Origin: Leishmania infantum JPCM5
Lineage: Eukaryota > Euglenozoa > Kinetoplastea > Trypanosomatida > Trypanosomatidae
Direction of reading: 5' to 3'
Assembly (NCBI RefSeq): GCF_000002875.2
Contig: NC_009419.2
Span: 1,894,651-1,958,650 of the forward strand
Length of the DNA: 64,000 bases
The notes beneath the pieces were generated by a model. The model saw nothing but the letters and a program-made list of their open reading frames with translations. It ran no database searches and was not told the origin of the DNA. Shown piece after piece: positions 30,301 to 40,915 of this stretch; position 1 is the stretch's first letter, and every line of letters begins with the position of its first letter. The translations under genes and the position numbers were made by a program.

Positions 30301-33300
30301 TCCCAGAAGAGCCATGGTGTGCTTGCATATATGTATGTGTGTGTGTGTGTGCCTCTTGGAGGAGGTTGGAAGGAAACAGTGCTTCGCTGTGACGCCTGGC
30401 GTGCCCCCACCCCTTTTTTTTTTCCTTTTGTGCCTTCTGTTATTTTTTTCTTTCGCTTGGCTCTTTTTATTCTCCACTGTCTTGGGTGCTTCCTTCCCTT
30501 CTGCCGCCTTTGATGCAACACGACCTGTAAGCGTACAAGAAGAGCAGTAGTGTCTGATGCGATAAACAAACTAGGAAAAAATGCACGCACATGCACGCTC
30601 CTCTCTCTTCATGCCATAGTTCGTCATTCGCTGGTTGTGTTTTTGCTTTGCTCTTCGTTGGCGATTGTAGCGCTGCCCTCGCCATTCCCACCCACTGCGC
30701 ATTTCTCATCCTTCCGACTGTCTTGCCGGGGCGCTCCTTGGACGCGCGTACGTGGACAAGTCGCTGAGTCGCGGAAGTGACATGTGACGCCCCCCCCCTG
30801 CACCCGGCATATACGAAACACTCTTGACTGAAATGATAGGCATATAGCCAAAAAGGGAAAAGAGAAGCGCGAAAGTTGAGGGTGTCGTTCGTCAGCTGCT
30901 GCTTGGCGCACAAGTGAATTTATTCTTGATGCAACATCCGACGATCTGCCTATGTTTTCCCTCTTCTTACTCTTCTGCACTCCCTGTACCTGGGTCTGTC
31001 GTGCACGGAAAAATACGCTGCAGGGGGAAGGGAGCGCGCAGGAGAGAGGGAGATCAGGTCGATACTGTGAAGTGGATACGACGATAAGACAGCTACACGG
31101 TTACGCGAAAAGCATCAATGCGCCCCCTTTTCCTTGAGCAGCAGCAAGCTCTGCCGTGTGCCGAGGCTGTCCCTATGCTGATGCACCTCGTGTGCATGTG
31201 TGCGATTTTTTCCTCTTTTCCTTTGATGTGTGTTTCTTCACCTTTCTTTCTGTGGGTCTATTTATGCACGTGTGTGCGGTTGTTTCCGTGTTCTCCTTAC
31301 GAGCCCTCCTCACGCCCCTCTTCCTGTCGCTGACGGCGTTCGCCACTTCTTTAGCTGGATCATGTGTGGCGTATAGGCACGAAAACACAAACATACACAC
31401 ACACACACACGCAAACACTCACGAAGTCCCCCGCCGCGTCGAGGCCAATCAGAGGGAGAGGAAGTTATGCGTTTCCTTCTTGCACTATCGCTCTCGATCA
31501 CTGGCTACGGTGAAGCTTCTCTCTCTGTGTACTCACGACCCCCTCTCACTCATCCGTCGCTGCTGATGCGCGAGTGGTCTGACTTCCTTTTCTTTTCCTT
31601 TGGTCTACATCGTTGCAATAAGAGTCTTCTCTTGTGTAGGCGTTTTTTATTTAGGGCGGTCTAACTGCTCAACGACAACAAAGGCCTCAGTGCCAAGGAT
31701 GGTGTCGCTATGTTTTCTTTTTTATCCGCGCCCCCACCCCCACTCCTTCAATCTCCCCGTCTACACTTGTGCAAGCCGTCCGGCGCACATGGCAAACGCG
31801 GAGAAATAGTTTCAAGTTTGTTTTTACACACATGTAATGATGCTATGGATTCACTTGTTTGCCGTAGTCCCCGCTTTTTTTTGGCCTCTATCTTTCACTC
31901 ATCGACTCTTATTTCCGCCTGCGGCCGTGCTCTTTCTTTGTTTCTCTTTGGTGTCCTGCTTGCTTGGTTAGTCTCACTGTCTTCCTCTCGCCCCTCCCTC
32001 TTTCCTTTCTCGGTGTTGATTTGCCTTTTACACTTCGCCTGTCCATGTCTCTGCTGGTTGTTGTTTGTTGGTCTCGTGTTTGCCTCTTGTCGCTCTGGAC
32101 GCTTGTCTACTTTTCTTTATAGTTATTTTTTCATTCGTTTTCACAAATAACAATGCTTCGCCTCCCCCGCCCCCTACCCCTCATCTCGAACGTGTTCCCG
32201 CTCTTTTTCGTGTGCGTGCGTGCGTGTTTTGCTCGTCTCTTCACCCCCCCCACCAACACTCTTCGCGTGCCAGAGCCAAGAAAAAGTAATTTTTTTTTCT
32301 TGCGTGTTTGCCCCTCAGCCTCCCTCCACTTCCCCCGTCCCCCTCTTACCGCATCCTCGGCGCGGTAGCTCGACTTTGCCGCTCGTTCTCTTTTCAAAAG
32401 CAACAGAGAAAGAATGAGCACGGGAAAGCGCACCACCCCAGAGACAGGCGCAAGTCAGAACGCAGAATAAGCGAAACGCATCAATCAAGGAAAAAATAAA
32501 CCACAAAGAAAACAGCAACAACAACAAAGCAACGCAACCGCATCTGTGCCACTTCTGCGGGATGTTTCTCTTCCTCCTCCCCCCCCCACTCTCTCTCTAT
32601 GTATCTTGTTCTCGTCGTGCACTCATGCCCGTTCACTGTTTGAATGGGATACCAAATCATGCACCAAGCACATGTACGCAAGTCAACGAAAGTGAAGAAT
32701 ACAAGTGGAACAGTGAACTGCATTGGCTGAGTTGCATCTGTAGCGCTAGTCTGTACTAGCGCGCCAGCTTGCACTTCTCTTTCCTCCTCCGCACACGCAC
32801 ACACACAAGGTGGACAGCACTGTGCCTACGCTCTCTCTTTTTCTCCCCCCTCTCATTCTCACTTCAGGCTTTACGGCTGCTTTTCACCTCTGGTGAGGCG
32901 ACCTCTTAAAATGTCTGTGTTCACCTTGCTGTTTCTGTGTTCGTTTTCGACGCCGACGGTGTCTGCGTTCGAATCTTGACGTGCATGCTTCACTTCTGGT
33001 GAACACACACACACACACACTTCTCTCCCTTTTGTTCTTTGAACTCTCGCGTTTTTACGTATGTGTTCATGTGTGCACGCTCGACTTCATCGGGTGCTTT
33101 CATGCACGCCTGCCTTTACGTGTACATCGGTTCTCTCATTTTACCCTCTCTCTGTTGTTGACCTACTCGCCGATTTTTCCCCCTTCGTCTGATTTTTCTG
33201 TGCTTGTACACGCGTGCGCGTGTGTGTGATGCCAACTGTATCGCTGCGTTTTTTTTTTCATTTTCATATGCGTGTGTTGAGGAAACTGCTCGTCTCGTTC

Positions 33301-35249
33301 TCCCGACAACGTGATGAAGGAGAGGTCTGCTCATGAACGACAGGGCCTCACTTTGCGTTTTCGCCTTGATTGCCTTCTTTTCGTTTTTAGCGTTCAACCA
33401 TTTTCCTGTTACGACTGCTATTATTATCACTACTATGATTTTACTGCTATATTATGTTTTTTTTTTGTTTAGTGTGCCCCATCCCCCCCCCCTCTCCCAC
33501 CACCACCTCTCCTCTCCTCTCGTTATTTCGTGACGTTCACTGTCTTCAAGACACTATCCTTTCTTTCACAGTTTCGCTTTCGTTTCTGCGCCTTTCTCTC
33601 TCGCTCTGTGTGCCTGCAGCACGTCACTTCCTTTTCTAATCTCTTTTCGCGTGTCGCTTCGTTTTTATCCAGGTTTGATCGCCTCACGACTGTGTATTCT
33701 TGGATGCTTCTCATTTTCAGGCCTTCTTAAATTTTTTCTTCGCCTTTCTTCTCCACCCCTTCTCTGCTGCTTTATGTGCGCATGCGCGTGAGCGTTTCTC
33801 TCTTTTCTGTTGTATCTTGCTCTCGTCGCTCTCTCTGTGTTGTAGTTTTTCTCTCTTTACTTGGCTGCCCGCTTTTCGCTTGAGATATCTCTCTGATGAC
33901 ACTACATGCGGCCTCCCTCCACTCGCCGAACAAGGATCTACCTTCTCCCTGTCTATTCTTTTTCTTCTTGTCCTTCCTCTAGCGTTGATTCCGTTGCTTC
34001 GCTCGTTGGCTCTCGTTCAGTGAGTGCATACTTTGGCCTCTTTATCTCTCTCTTCGTCCGACTTTTTCCCACACAGTTTCTCGCTTGCGCACCATTTTCG
34101 TTTTCCTTTTGCCTTGGCGGTTTTTTTTCCAGCTCACATCCTCCTCTCGGCTCGTCTTCTGTGCTCAACACGGAAGTTTGCGGGGCGCTGCGGCGACGCT
34201 GTTGTCTGGCCGATCGACCACGGGACGTGCGCGGATGGGCGAGTAAAGGTCTCCGTACCCACCTCACCAGCTTTCCAACCGTCTGACGCTTTCTTTTTTT
34301 TTCTCGTTCGCTCTCTTCCCCGTCCCTCTCCTTCCACCTGACGGGCCTCCCGTCTCATTGACGTCTCTTTGTGGTCCCCCTTCACGGTGTTTTCCTTTTC
34401 TTCCTTGTCCGCCCACTGGAGCCTTTGCATGACGCAGATCTCGTTTTTTTTTTTGTTTTGCTTCAAAAGGGTGCCGTTCTCTGTTGTCTGCAGGACCGAC
34501 AGGCAAGTAGCCCTGACGCTTATCCCCACCCTGTCGGCGCACCCTGCAAGACGGCAAGCACCGCACGTACTAAGCAGCACTTACAGCAAAAGAAGAACGA
34601 CAAAGAGGGCGCGACTACGGAGCCGGGGCACAGCGAGAAAGAGGCGAAAAAAGGCAGAGACGCCGATGCGGAGGGAGACGGAGAAGGCGAAAAAGAAGTA
34701 CGCCAGCTGTCACACGCACCAACGTCCCTCTCCCCGTCTTCCCATGCTCGCACGCACACGCACAGGAATACACACAGGGCATCTCCTTTTTATTTCAGAG
34801 AGCGAGAAAAACGGAGAGGCGTTACGGGTGCTGTTTGAACTGGTCTGTCTTGGGGTTTTCACTTCGGCATGAGTCACTACTGCCGCTGCTGCTTTTTTTT
34901 TATTCTCCCTTTCAGCGCATTTTTCACCTTTCTCTAAGACGACTTGTTCGACTCTTTTCGTGGGCTTTTCCGTTTTCTTTTTTTCTCCCTATTCCTTGCC
35001 TCATCCTCCATCACTGCATTTCTTCTCCTGCTTTCTCTCTGTCGCTTGCTGGTCTATTCCCTGATGTGTAGTGAGCCCGAACGTGTGTGCACGTGCCGGT
35101 GAGCACTCTTCGAATGAAGTACCGCTCTGTGCGTGTACCTCTCATCGCTGAACGCTTTTCGTTCGTTTTCTGCTTTGATTTTTTTTGTAAATTCACCTTT
35201 GCTTGTTACTTCGTCCACACCTCCATCCCCACTACTCCACTAGAGACCT
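27376..35249. other. Convergent strand-switch region, gene-poor
   Basis: Nearly 8 kb without a supportable gene between the last plus gene and the minus unit. From about 27.85 to 34.5 kb the plus strand is strongly T/C-rich, like plus-sense UTR DNA, with (TA)n at 29076-29094 and CA tracts at 31395-31410 and 33003-33020. A purine-rich patch at 34.57-34.71 kb interrupts it. I saw no tRNA, 5S or SL-RNA gene here, although such genes are common at strand switches. Confidence 0.7.
29076..29094. repeat. (TA)n microsatellite
   Basis: About nine TA units, the only clear TA tract in the window. Confidence 0.9.
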
Positions 35250-35729
35250 CCCTAGGCTTGCTCCCGCACGAAGTACCCCCGCACCAGTCGGGTACCGAGA
35301 TTGGCGCAGCGCTTGTGGGCTCTGCTTTCGTGCGTTCGACTTGGAACCTCACGGCAGTGAAGAAGCGCAGCGTAGCGCCGTAACTTACTCGCTGGATCAT
35401 GGATTTCTGAGACGGCGGTCCTGTCTGCGTTCGCCTCCGCGAGAAGAGACCAGAGATATCCCGCTTTACACGCCGAGTCCCACAGGAGTGTGCTCGAGGC
35501 CCTCTTCTCTCCACCGCTGTAGTGGACTTGCTGGGTATGGGGCTCCGCAAGACCGGCGAACTGCACTACGCCTTCTGTGCTGATGAGCTCACACTCCTCA
35601 CGCCCTCCTCTGGCGAGAATGTCATACAGGTCACGCTGCGATTCGCACTCTGGAGGGCGGAGCACAGGCCGCTGAAGCGCTTCATGGTGTTCAGTGCCCA
35701 GCCCAAAGCAAAATGCACACCCCTCTCTG
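35250..35729 (+). pseudogene. Reverse-transcriptase remnant of an ingi/L1Tc-type element
   Basis: In one plus frame from 35474 the translation reads RVPQECARGPLLSTAVVDLL, then about 14 residues later CADELTLLTPS, then a helix ending PKAKCTPL. These match non-LTR reverse transcriptase motifs (RVPQGSxLGPLLF, Y/F-ADDLTLL and the KTKCTLF region) in the right order and spacing. The catalytic pair DD is changed to DE, and the segment upstream (FLRRRSCLRS) lies in another frame, so at least one frameshift is present. The remnant ends abruptly at 35729, where repeat copy B begins. It fits a Leishmania DIRE (degenerate ingi/L1Tc-related element). The left limit is approximate. Confidence 0.7.
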
Positions 35730-36217
35730 CGCGGCCAAGCTCACTGTCCATTTCCGGGAGGGACACGGCTCGTTGCACGCGCGTGCCCGGAGGAGGATCG
35801 CTGCCCCTTCCGCCTTCCCGGCGTAGACCTCCAACCCATGCGCGACACTGGCCGACACGTTGCAGGAGCCATCAAAGTAGCCAGGGCTCGGCTTGCCAGG
35901 CGTAGGGCGGTGTGCTCGCGCGAGCGGGGTCCGTCAGAGGGTCTGCTCTGCCCTTTCGGCGTGGCGCTGCTCGCACCGCGGCTGCTTTGCGGTGCCGCCG
36001 CGCGGCGGGACGGTGCCAGCGCCAACGGCAGGGGGGCCGTTGACACCACCTTCGTGCCCAAAGCGGCCGCGGCCACCGTGGATAGGCGAATGGCGCGCAG
36101 ACGGCCGGGACCCGTCTCAGCCCGGCGCCGGCCGCGCGGCGCACATGCGAGGTAGGGGCGGCGTAGGACAGGAGGGGCCCGTTGGCCGCACGTCCATGCC
36201 GCCGCGGTTGGGGGGGG
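35730..36217 (-). mobile_element. Repeat copy B, inverted partial copy
   Basis: The reverse complement matches copy C 43561-44047 almost throughout, including the left end that copy A lacks in this form. It ends in a G run that corresponds to the C run at 43558-43567. A few substitutions are visible. It is joined on its left to the reverse-transcriptase remnant. Confidence 0.85.
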
Positions 36218-36267
36218 GGCGGCCGAGACGCCCCCGCGCGGGCCGCGGGGCGTGGGGGGGGGGGGGG
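36210..36267 (+). repeat. G-run cluster, potential G-quadruplex
   Basis: G runs of 10 (36210-36219), 4 (36247-36250) and 14 (36254-36267) lie within 58 bases, with short C-rich spacers, at the edge of repeat B. Confidence 0.75.
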
Positions 36268-37186
36268 CTTCGGGCTTTCCTGAACGCGAGGGGAGTGGGG
36301 CGGAGGTGAAGGAAGCCAGGATGTGAACCGTACGACCCACCCCCGCGCACCAACCTATCCTGGCTTAGCGGGCGAATGCCCGGTTTAGCGTGGGGGAGCG
36401 CACCGATCCGGTACCCCTCCGCCGGCGCCCTCGGTGGCACGACTCGAGCGAGCAGGTGGGCTCGAGTGTCTCCGCCTCTTTTTGTTGCCGTCGCCCAAGA
36501 GGGATTCCCCCGTCCTCGCGGGCAATCATCAAGGCGGTGGATGAGTGGGGGTGGGGTGGGAGGAGGCAAAGGCCTACAATGACCCGTTTTGAGATCTCAA
36601 ATGAGCAGGGAATCACAACGGGGCGAAGAGAAGATCAGTGCGTGGCGAAGCATGCCATTGAAGTGGCAGAGTGCACGCTGACTCGCTCCGCGTCAGCATA
36701 TCATTTTTTGAGCACCCGTTCCATCTTCCATTCTTGTCGCAGGCTCTCAGCGGCAATAAAACCACGACACACGCCAGCACCACCGACGAGGCTGCCAGCG
36801 CGCAGGCGAGATGAACAAGAAAGGTTCTTTCCGAGAATCGGGAGAAGGAGGGCGAGTGGTGTTTGCTGGTTTCGATGGAGATGCAGCGTACCTGCGTGCT
36901 ATGAAGCGATGCGGAATCTTTTGCGCAGCGCACTAACTTTTTTTCACCGTAAGCAGAGCAGACGAGAGGGGGAGAGGTCGCTGAGAAAAGCACGGCAGGC
37001 CGAAGGTGCAGGTTTGTGCAGGGAATGGCGTGGAAGCTTAAAAGGGAGGTGCACGCTGCAGTCCACGGTTTCGGGCGTACTTCCTCAGGGCCGCGCGCAC
37101 GCGGCGAAAGAGAAGTATGACAGGTGTGAGGTGCCGCATCCTTTCAGTTCACACAGTTTTTGAATGGCGCGGAGCAAGTGCAGCGA
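36268..37186. other. Minus-unit 3' flank, retroposon-like left part
   Basis: 36.27-36.58 kb is GC-rich and retroposon-like. From about 36.6 kb the plus strand is purine-rich, meaning pyrimidine-rich on the minus strand, as expected for the 3' flank of the minus gene ending at 37187. No gene is seen. Confidence 0.6.
36313..36366. repeat. Inverted repeat, 10-bp perfect arms
   Basis: AAGCCAGGAT (36313-36322) and ATCCTGGCTT (36357-36366) are exact reverse complements separated by 34 bases. The right arm continues CCTGGCTTAGCGGG, which resembles what I remember of the start of the Pr77/79-bp signature of trypanosomatid retroposons. Confidence 0.7.
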
Positions 37187-37966
37187 TTAGAGCGCAGACT
37201 CTGACGAAACGGAGACTTCACCGCCGACAGCAATATCTGTGATGGCAGTGAGCACCCAGTAGACGGACGCATCGTTTTTAGCCAACAGAGCTTGCCGTGC
37301 GCCGGTGATGTCGCCGCGCAGGTAAGTCTCTTTGAGAGCCTTGGCGGTGGTAGCCGTGAGCGCTGAGTTCGCGGCATTGCGGCTTTGCACAGCAACGTCG
37401 ACTACTGGCGCAACTGCAAGCGCTGCCGTTAGCGGAGCCGACGACGAGTCTGCCTCCGTTGCAGGTTTGCAAAAGCAGCTCTCCCAGACGTACTGCAAGG
37501 CGGCCAGGAAGACTGGAGCAGGGGCGGTTACGTATTTCTGCGCAAACCGTTCCCAGATGCGTGAACTAGCCGCATCTTCCTGAGAAGTGGAGCCGCCGTC
37601 CTTGAAGCGATGAATCTGACCGGAGAACCAGTCCTCCGCCTTTGTGAAGCACCGCAGCGATAGATAGTACGCTAGGTAAACGTGGTCGAGCTGCGCCGTA
37701 TCACGTTTTAACAGCTCTAGCATTTCCGCTGGTGGCGGCACGAGACCGTCCACGTCTGCGTCGAGAGCACCCTGGCACGTGAGCAGCGCAGCATCCGGCG
37801 CGAGGAGCAACGGCGTGCCTGCCGGTACGTTCTCCTTCACTAGCAGCGCTGTGATCGAGTTGCCGCTGCCGACAAGCGCGATCCTCTTCGACACCCCGAT
37901 CCCGAACGGTGACAGGAGCGAGCGAGCTGCAACAGCAGGCGGTAGACGACACCGCCCGCTTCGCAT
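37187..37966 (-). CDS. Hypothetical protein, possibly mitochondrial
   Basis: The protein has 259 residues, with ATG at 37966 and TAA at 37187. The first 28 residues are Arg/Ser/Ala-rich without acids (MRSGRCRLPPAVAARSLLS), a good candidate mitochondrial presequence. Residues about 28-60 (ALLVKENVPAGTPLLLAPDA) resemble the opening strand of SET-domain methyltransferases of the RuBisCO LSMT type. The later SET motifs (NHxC, GEEL-like) are not visible, so the resemblance may be chance or the domain degenerate. The rest is helical and Ala-rich. It is the last gene of the three-gene minus unit; its acceptor is probably near 38010 on the minus strand. Confidence 0.7.
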   Translation of the reverse strand: MRSGRCRLPPAVAARSLLSPFGIGVSKRIALVGSGNSITALLVKENVPAGTPLLLAPDAALLTCQGALDADVDGLVPPPAEMLELLKRDTAQLDHVYLAYYLSLRCFTKAEDWFSGQIHRFKDGGSTSQEDAASSRIWERFAQKYVTAPAPVFLAALQYVWESCFCKPATEADSSSAPLTAALAVAPVVDVAVQSRNAANSALTATTAKALKETYLRGDITGARQALLAKNDASVYWVLTAITDIAVGGEVSVSSESAL

Positions 37967-38599
37967 CGCTCGCGAAAAGCCACCCCTCTGCCGCTTGTGT
38001 TTGTTCTGCTACGTTGAAGCAAGAGATGCGTCGAGGTTGTCGGAGAGGAGGAAAAATGAGGATGGTGGAGTAGAGGTGGCCGCATGGGCTTCAAGACGCG
38101 GTGTGCCAGCAATCCATGAACGGGGCGCTGCGTGATCAGCTGGGTGTGACCGACGTGGAGGAGAAAACGATGGAGGAGGGACACGTCCTGTGTAACCGGT
38201 ATCGGTTTTAATCCTATTCTTCTCTCTTCAAGCGCATGCGGAGCAGCCGCAGCGCCGGCGATAACGAGGGAGGGGGGTTCCCCTCCACGCTCGGAACACC
38301 GTTGTTGGAAAAGAGAAGGATGGGCTAGTTGGCAGCACTGTACTTGGAAGCAGTAAACATAGACAGGCATCGGCACAGCCTGCGCACGTTCATTGGCTCC
38401 AGTACTCAGCGTCCTGCGGAAAATGAAGAGGATCGCACACAAAACAACATGGGGAGAGACAGCTGTCCTGCGAAACAGATTGCTCTTGTTTAAAGTACCC
38501 GTATACCACCAAGTATACGTCTATACGCATAAAACCACAGTTCATCAACCGCTGTAGCACTGCAGCTACATCCTGGTCGTCTAGGACGAACCCTCGTGC
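37967..38599. other. Intergenic DNA upstream of the hypothetical minus gene
   Basis: On the minus strand this is a T/C-rich leader just before the ATG. The rest is unremarkable, and no gene is seen. Confidence 0.65.
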
Positions 38600-39690
38600 T
38601 GTGGAACTGCGCCAGTGCGCTGTGCTGTCGGCCCCAGACGGGGGTTGGTGGACTGTCTTCCTTGATTCAACGCCGGCAGCGTCCAGGGTCGAGCCCGAGG
38701 GCGAACGGGGTGCCGTCCGTCATGCGGGTAACAGGGAGTGGTCCAGGTGCGTCCCGGATGAGGTCAACGAGAAAGTTGTTCCAGCCTCAGGTCAGGGCCC
38801 TCGCTGAGACCCTCGGCACACCCCGCCTGTGTGCCGTGCTTCGCCCTCTGAGCAGCTTCAAGCCGTTACATTCCACAAAGTGGAGTGGAGACGATTCGCA
38901 TGGGAGCCCGAAGGACTCGATAGTGCCATTCGGGGTGCTCTCGTCACGCATTCGCCACCTGCGCTTCATTAGCTCACCCCGGCCGGATGCAGAAGATGCC
39001 GCACATTTCCTACCACATGCACTTCGGGGCTGATTTGCATGGATCTCTTTGCGCCTTTCCCGCCCATCACTCTCGCTGTGCTAACCTCTCTCGACGCTTT
39101 GCGTGGATGTGGCGCACCGTGCCAGCTATGCTGGACAGCGCCCGCGTACATGATGCACATGCCCCGTGTCATGGGGCCTTTCTCAGGGCAACGTTGGTGT
39201 CTGGGAGCCCCGCTGTCTGCGTCTTCCCTTTCCGTCCATGCCACGGGGTGCGTGGCACGTTTGCAATGCTTTGCGCGCACGCACTGCGACAGTTCAGAGG
39301 CTGCCATGGGCCCCAGCCGCAGCAGGGGCATTCGTCCTCTCCTGAACCCGCACCCCTTTGAAAGGCGTGCGGGTTTCAAGCGGAAGGGGCCCGCGGAGAG
39401 ACGTGCCTGCGCACAAAGAGTTCATAGCTTGCCGTCCTGTGGGGGAGCAGGGGGCAGTCGTGGACATGCGAAGAGGGAAGCCCGTGCCGCACGCGTGCTG
39501 TGTGGGTAATCAGGTCACTGCGTGCAGGACCATGGCGTGAAATGCGGTGTGCTGTGAGCTCCGAGTGGTCAGCGAATCTCGAGTAGCACACTGGGCTCAA
39601 TACCGGGTCGGACGTTCCCATCGCACAAACAGACCGTGAGGGGTGGGGGGGGTGGGGGCACCACAATGCTAGCGGAGCAATAGCCAGCAT
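38600..39690 (-). mobile_element. Candidate SIDER/DIRE-type retroposon in the 3' flank of the DGK gene
   Basis: GC-rich DNA with scattered stops lies just after the DGK-like stop (39752). Read on the minus strand it starts with a C-rich block (39640-39665) and contains no intact frame. One 18-base stretch (38723-38740) matches 23868-23885 in repeat copy A with a single difference, tying the two elements together. Position and composition suit a sense-oriented SIDER-like element. Family and limits are inferred. Confidence 0.45.
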
Positions 39691-39751
39691 GCAATCTGCA
39701 CTCTATGCTGCCACTGCCAGTCACCCGCCCGCTTACAGGAATCTACAGGTA

Positions 39752-40915
39752 CTACGAAACGGGGGAGCGGTACAAAATGCCGACGATGGCTAGTACCGCC
39801 GCGGCAAGCGCGAGCAGGAGGACAAAGACATTGGTCTCCTGCCGTGGCGGCACGGTTAGGCACTCTGAAGTGGAGAAGTGGAGAATGCGGAACGTCGATT
39901 TGCCCTTGCTGTCCGCCACGTTCAGCACCTCCTCGCCATCAAACTGGCAGGAGTGACAATCGGTTTCGATACAGGCAGTGGTGCCCTGTCCGAGCTTCTT
40001 CCCATAGCACCAGCCGAGGCGCACAAGCGCCAGATGCCATATGCCATAGAAGCAGACAATCTCCACGCGGCCATCCCACACAGACGGCTTTGCGTAGTGG
40101 TCAACGGCATCGCCGTTCCAGGCGACAGCACCGCCGGCGTACGTCAGCATGTTACACACCGCGACAGATTTGGCACTCGCCGGCACCGGCACGCGGCGCC
40201 CGTCAACTTCAAGCAGAATGGAGGAGCCGATCTTCTTTTCGGTAAAGAGAGCCATGACGGCAAAGGCAGCGTACCACAGCTTGACCACTGGCCTAGTTGT
40301 GAAGAGATTGGGGTGACGACCGCGAAAGCGGTTGAGTCGGTTTGCCACCGCTGCATCAAAACCGATGGAGAAGTAATTGTTGAATACGTGGGTGTGCACC
40401 AAACCACTGGGGTGCCGTGCCGTCGTGGTAGTCACGTGAAGAGACCATCTATCAACGTTGGTGACGGTGGCCGTCTCGTAGTCGCGCATCAGGCGCTGGA
40501 AGCGTTTCTCGCCCAGCACGATCCAGCGTGCAAAACCACTGCCGAAGCCGAGCGTAAAGCTGAAATCGTTGCCGGTGCCGAGCGGGAAAGGCGCAATCAC
40601 GCCACGGTTGGGTGAGAGCAAGTTTTGATCGTGCAGTCGCTTGATTACATCCATCGCGAAGGAGATGGTACCGTCACCGCCGGCAACAATGACGTACTTG
40701 GGCGCCTGCTTGCGTAGGAAGAGCTCGAGCTGAGAGCGGTGACGCTCCGCAGTTCCGCCTTCGAAGAGGACCCACACCCGATCGGCGCCAAGTGTATCGC
40801 TCAGCTTGTGGAGCACGTACTCTGAGGAGCGGCGTCCCCCGCTGCGCAGATTCACGAGTGCAAAAAACGTCCGCGCGCCGCCTCTTGTGCGGGGGCTGTG
40901 CGACAAAGAGGTCAT
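39752..40915 (-). CDS. Diacylglycerol kinase-like protein with C-terminal anchor
   Basis: The protein has 387 residues counted from the ATG at 40915. It should phosphorylate diacylglycerol to phosphatidic acid. The DAGK catalytic domain is clear: NLRSGGRRS (22-30), VAGGDGTISF (77-86) with the ATP-binding GGDGT, and PFPLGTGNDFSF (109-120). The accessory domain follows (about 165-300: FNNYFSIGFDAAV, VCNMLTYAGG). Residues about 361-381 are a hydrophobic tail (VFVLLLALAAAVLAIVGILY) that probably anchors it in a membrane. There are no C1 or PH domains, so it is simpler than animal DGKs. A related lipid kinase (sphingosine or ceramide kinase type) is possible, but the motifs favour DGK. The frame continues upstream without ATG, and an acceptor AG sits just before 40915. 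Confidence 0.9.
   Translation of the reverse strand: MTSLSHSPRTRGGARTFFALVNLRSGGRRSSEYVLHKLSDTLGADRVWVLFEGGTAERHRSQLELFLRKQAPKYVIVAGGDGTISFAMDVIKRLHDQNLLSPNRGVIAPFPLGTGNDFSFTLGFGSGFARWIVLGEKRFQRLMRDYETATVTNVDRWSLHVTTTTARHPSGLVHTHVFNNYFSIGFDAAVANRLNRFRGRHPNLFTTRPVVKLWYAAFAVMALFTEKKIGSSILLEVDGRRVPVPASAKSVAVCNMLTYAGGAVAWNGDAVDHYAKPSVWDGRVEIVCFYGIWHLALVRLGWCYGKKLGQGTTACIETDCHSCQFDGEEVLNVADSKGKSTFRILHFSTSECLTVPPRQETNVFVLLLALAAAVLAIVGILYRSPVS

Noticed and set aside
32920..33000. GTTCGAATC near 32963 as a tRNA B box
   Set aside because: No matching A box, acceptor stem or anticodon arm could be folded around it.
34369..34872. Two overlapping plus frames with a Lys/Glu-rich stretch
   Set aside because: The charged stretch comes from a 140-base purine-rich patch. 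Both ends are pyrimidine translations and no family is recognised.
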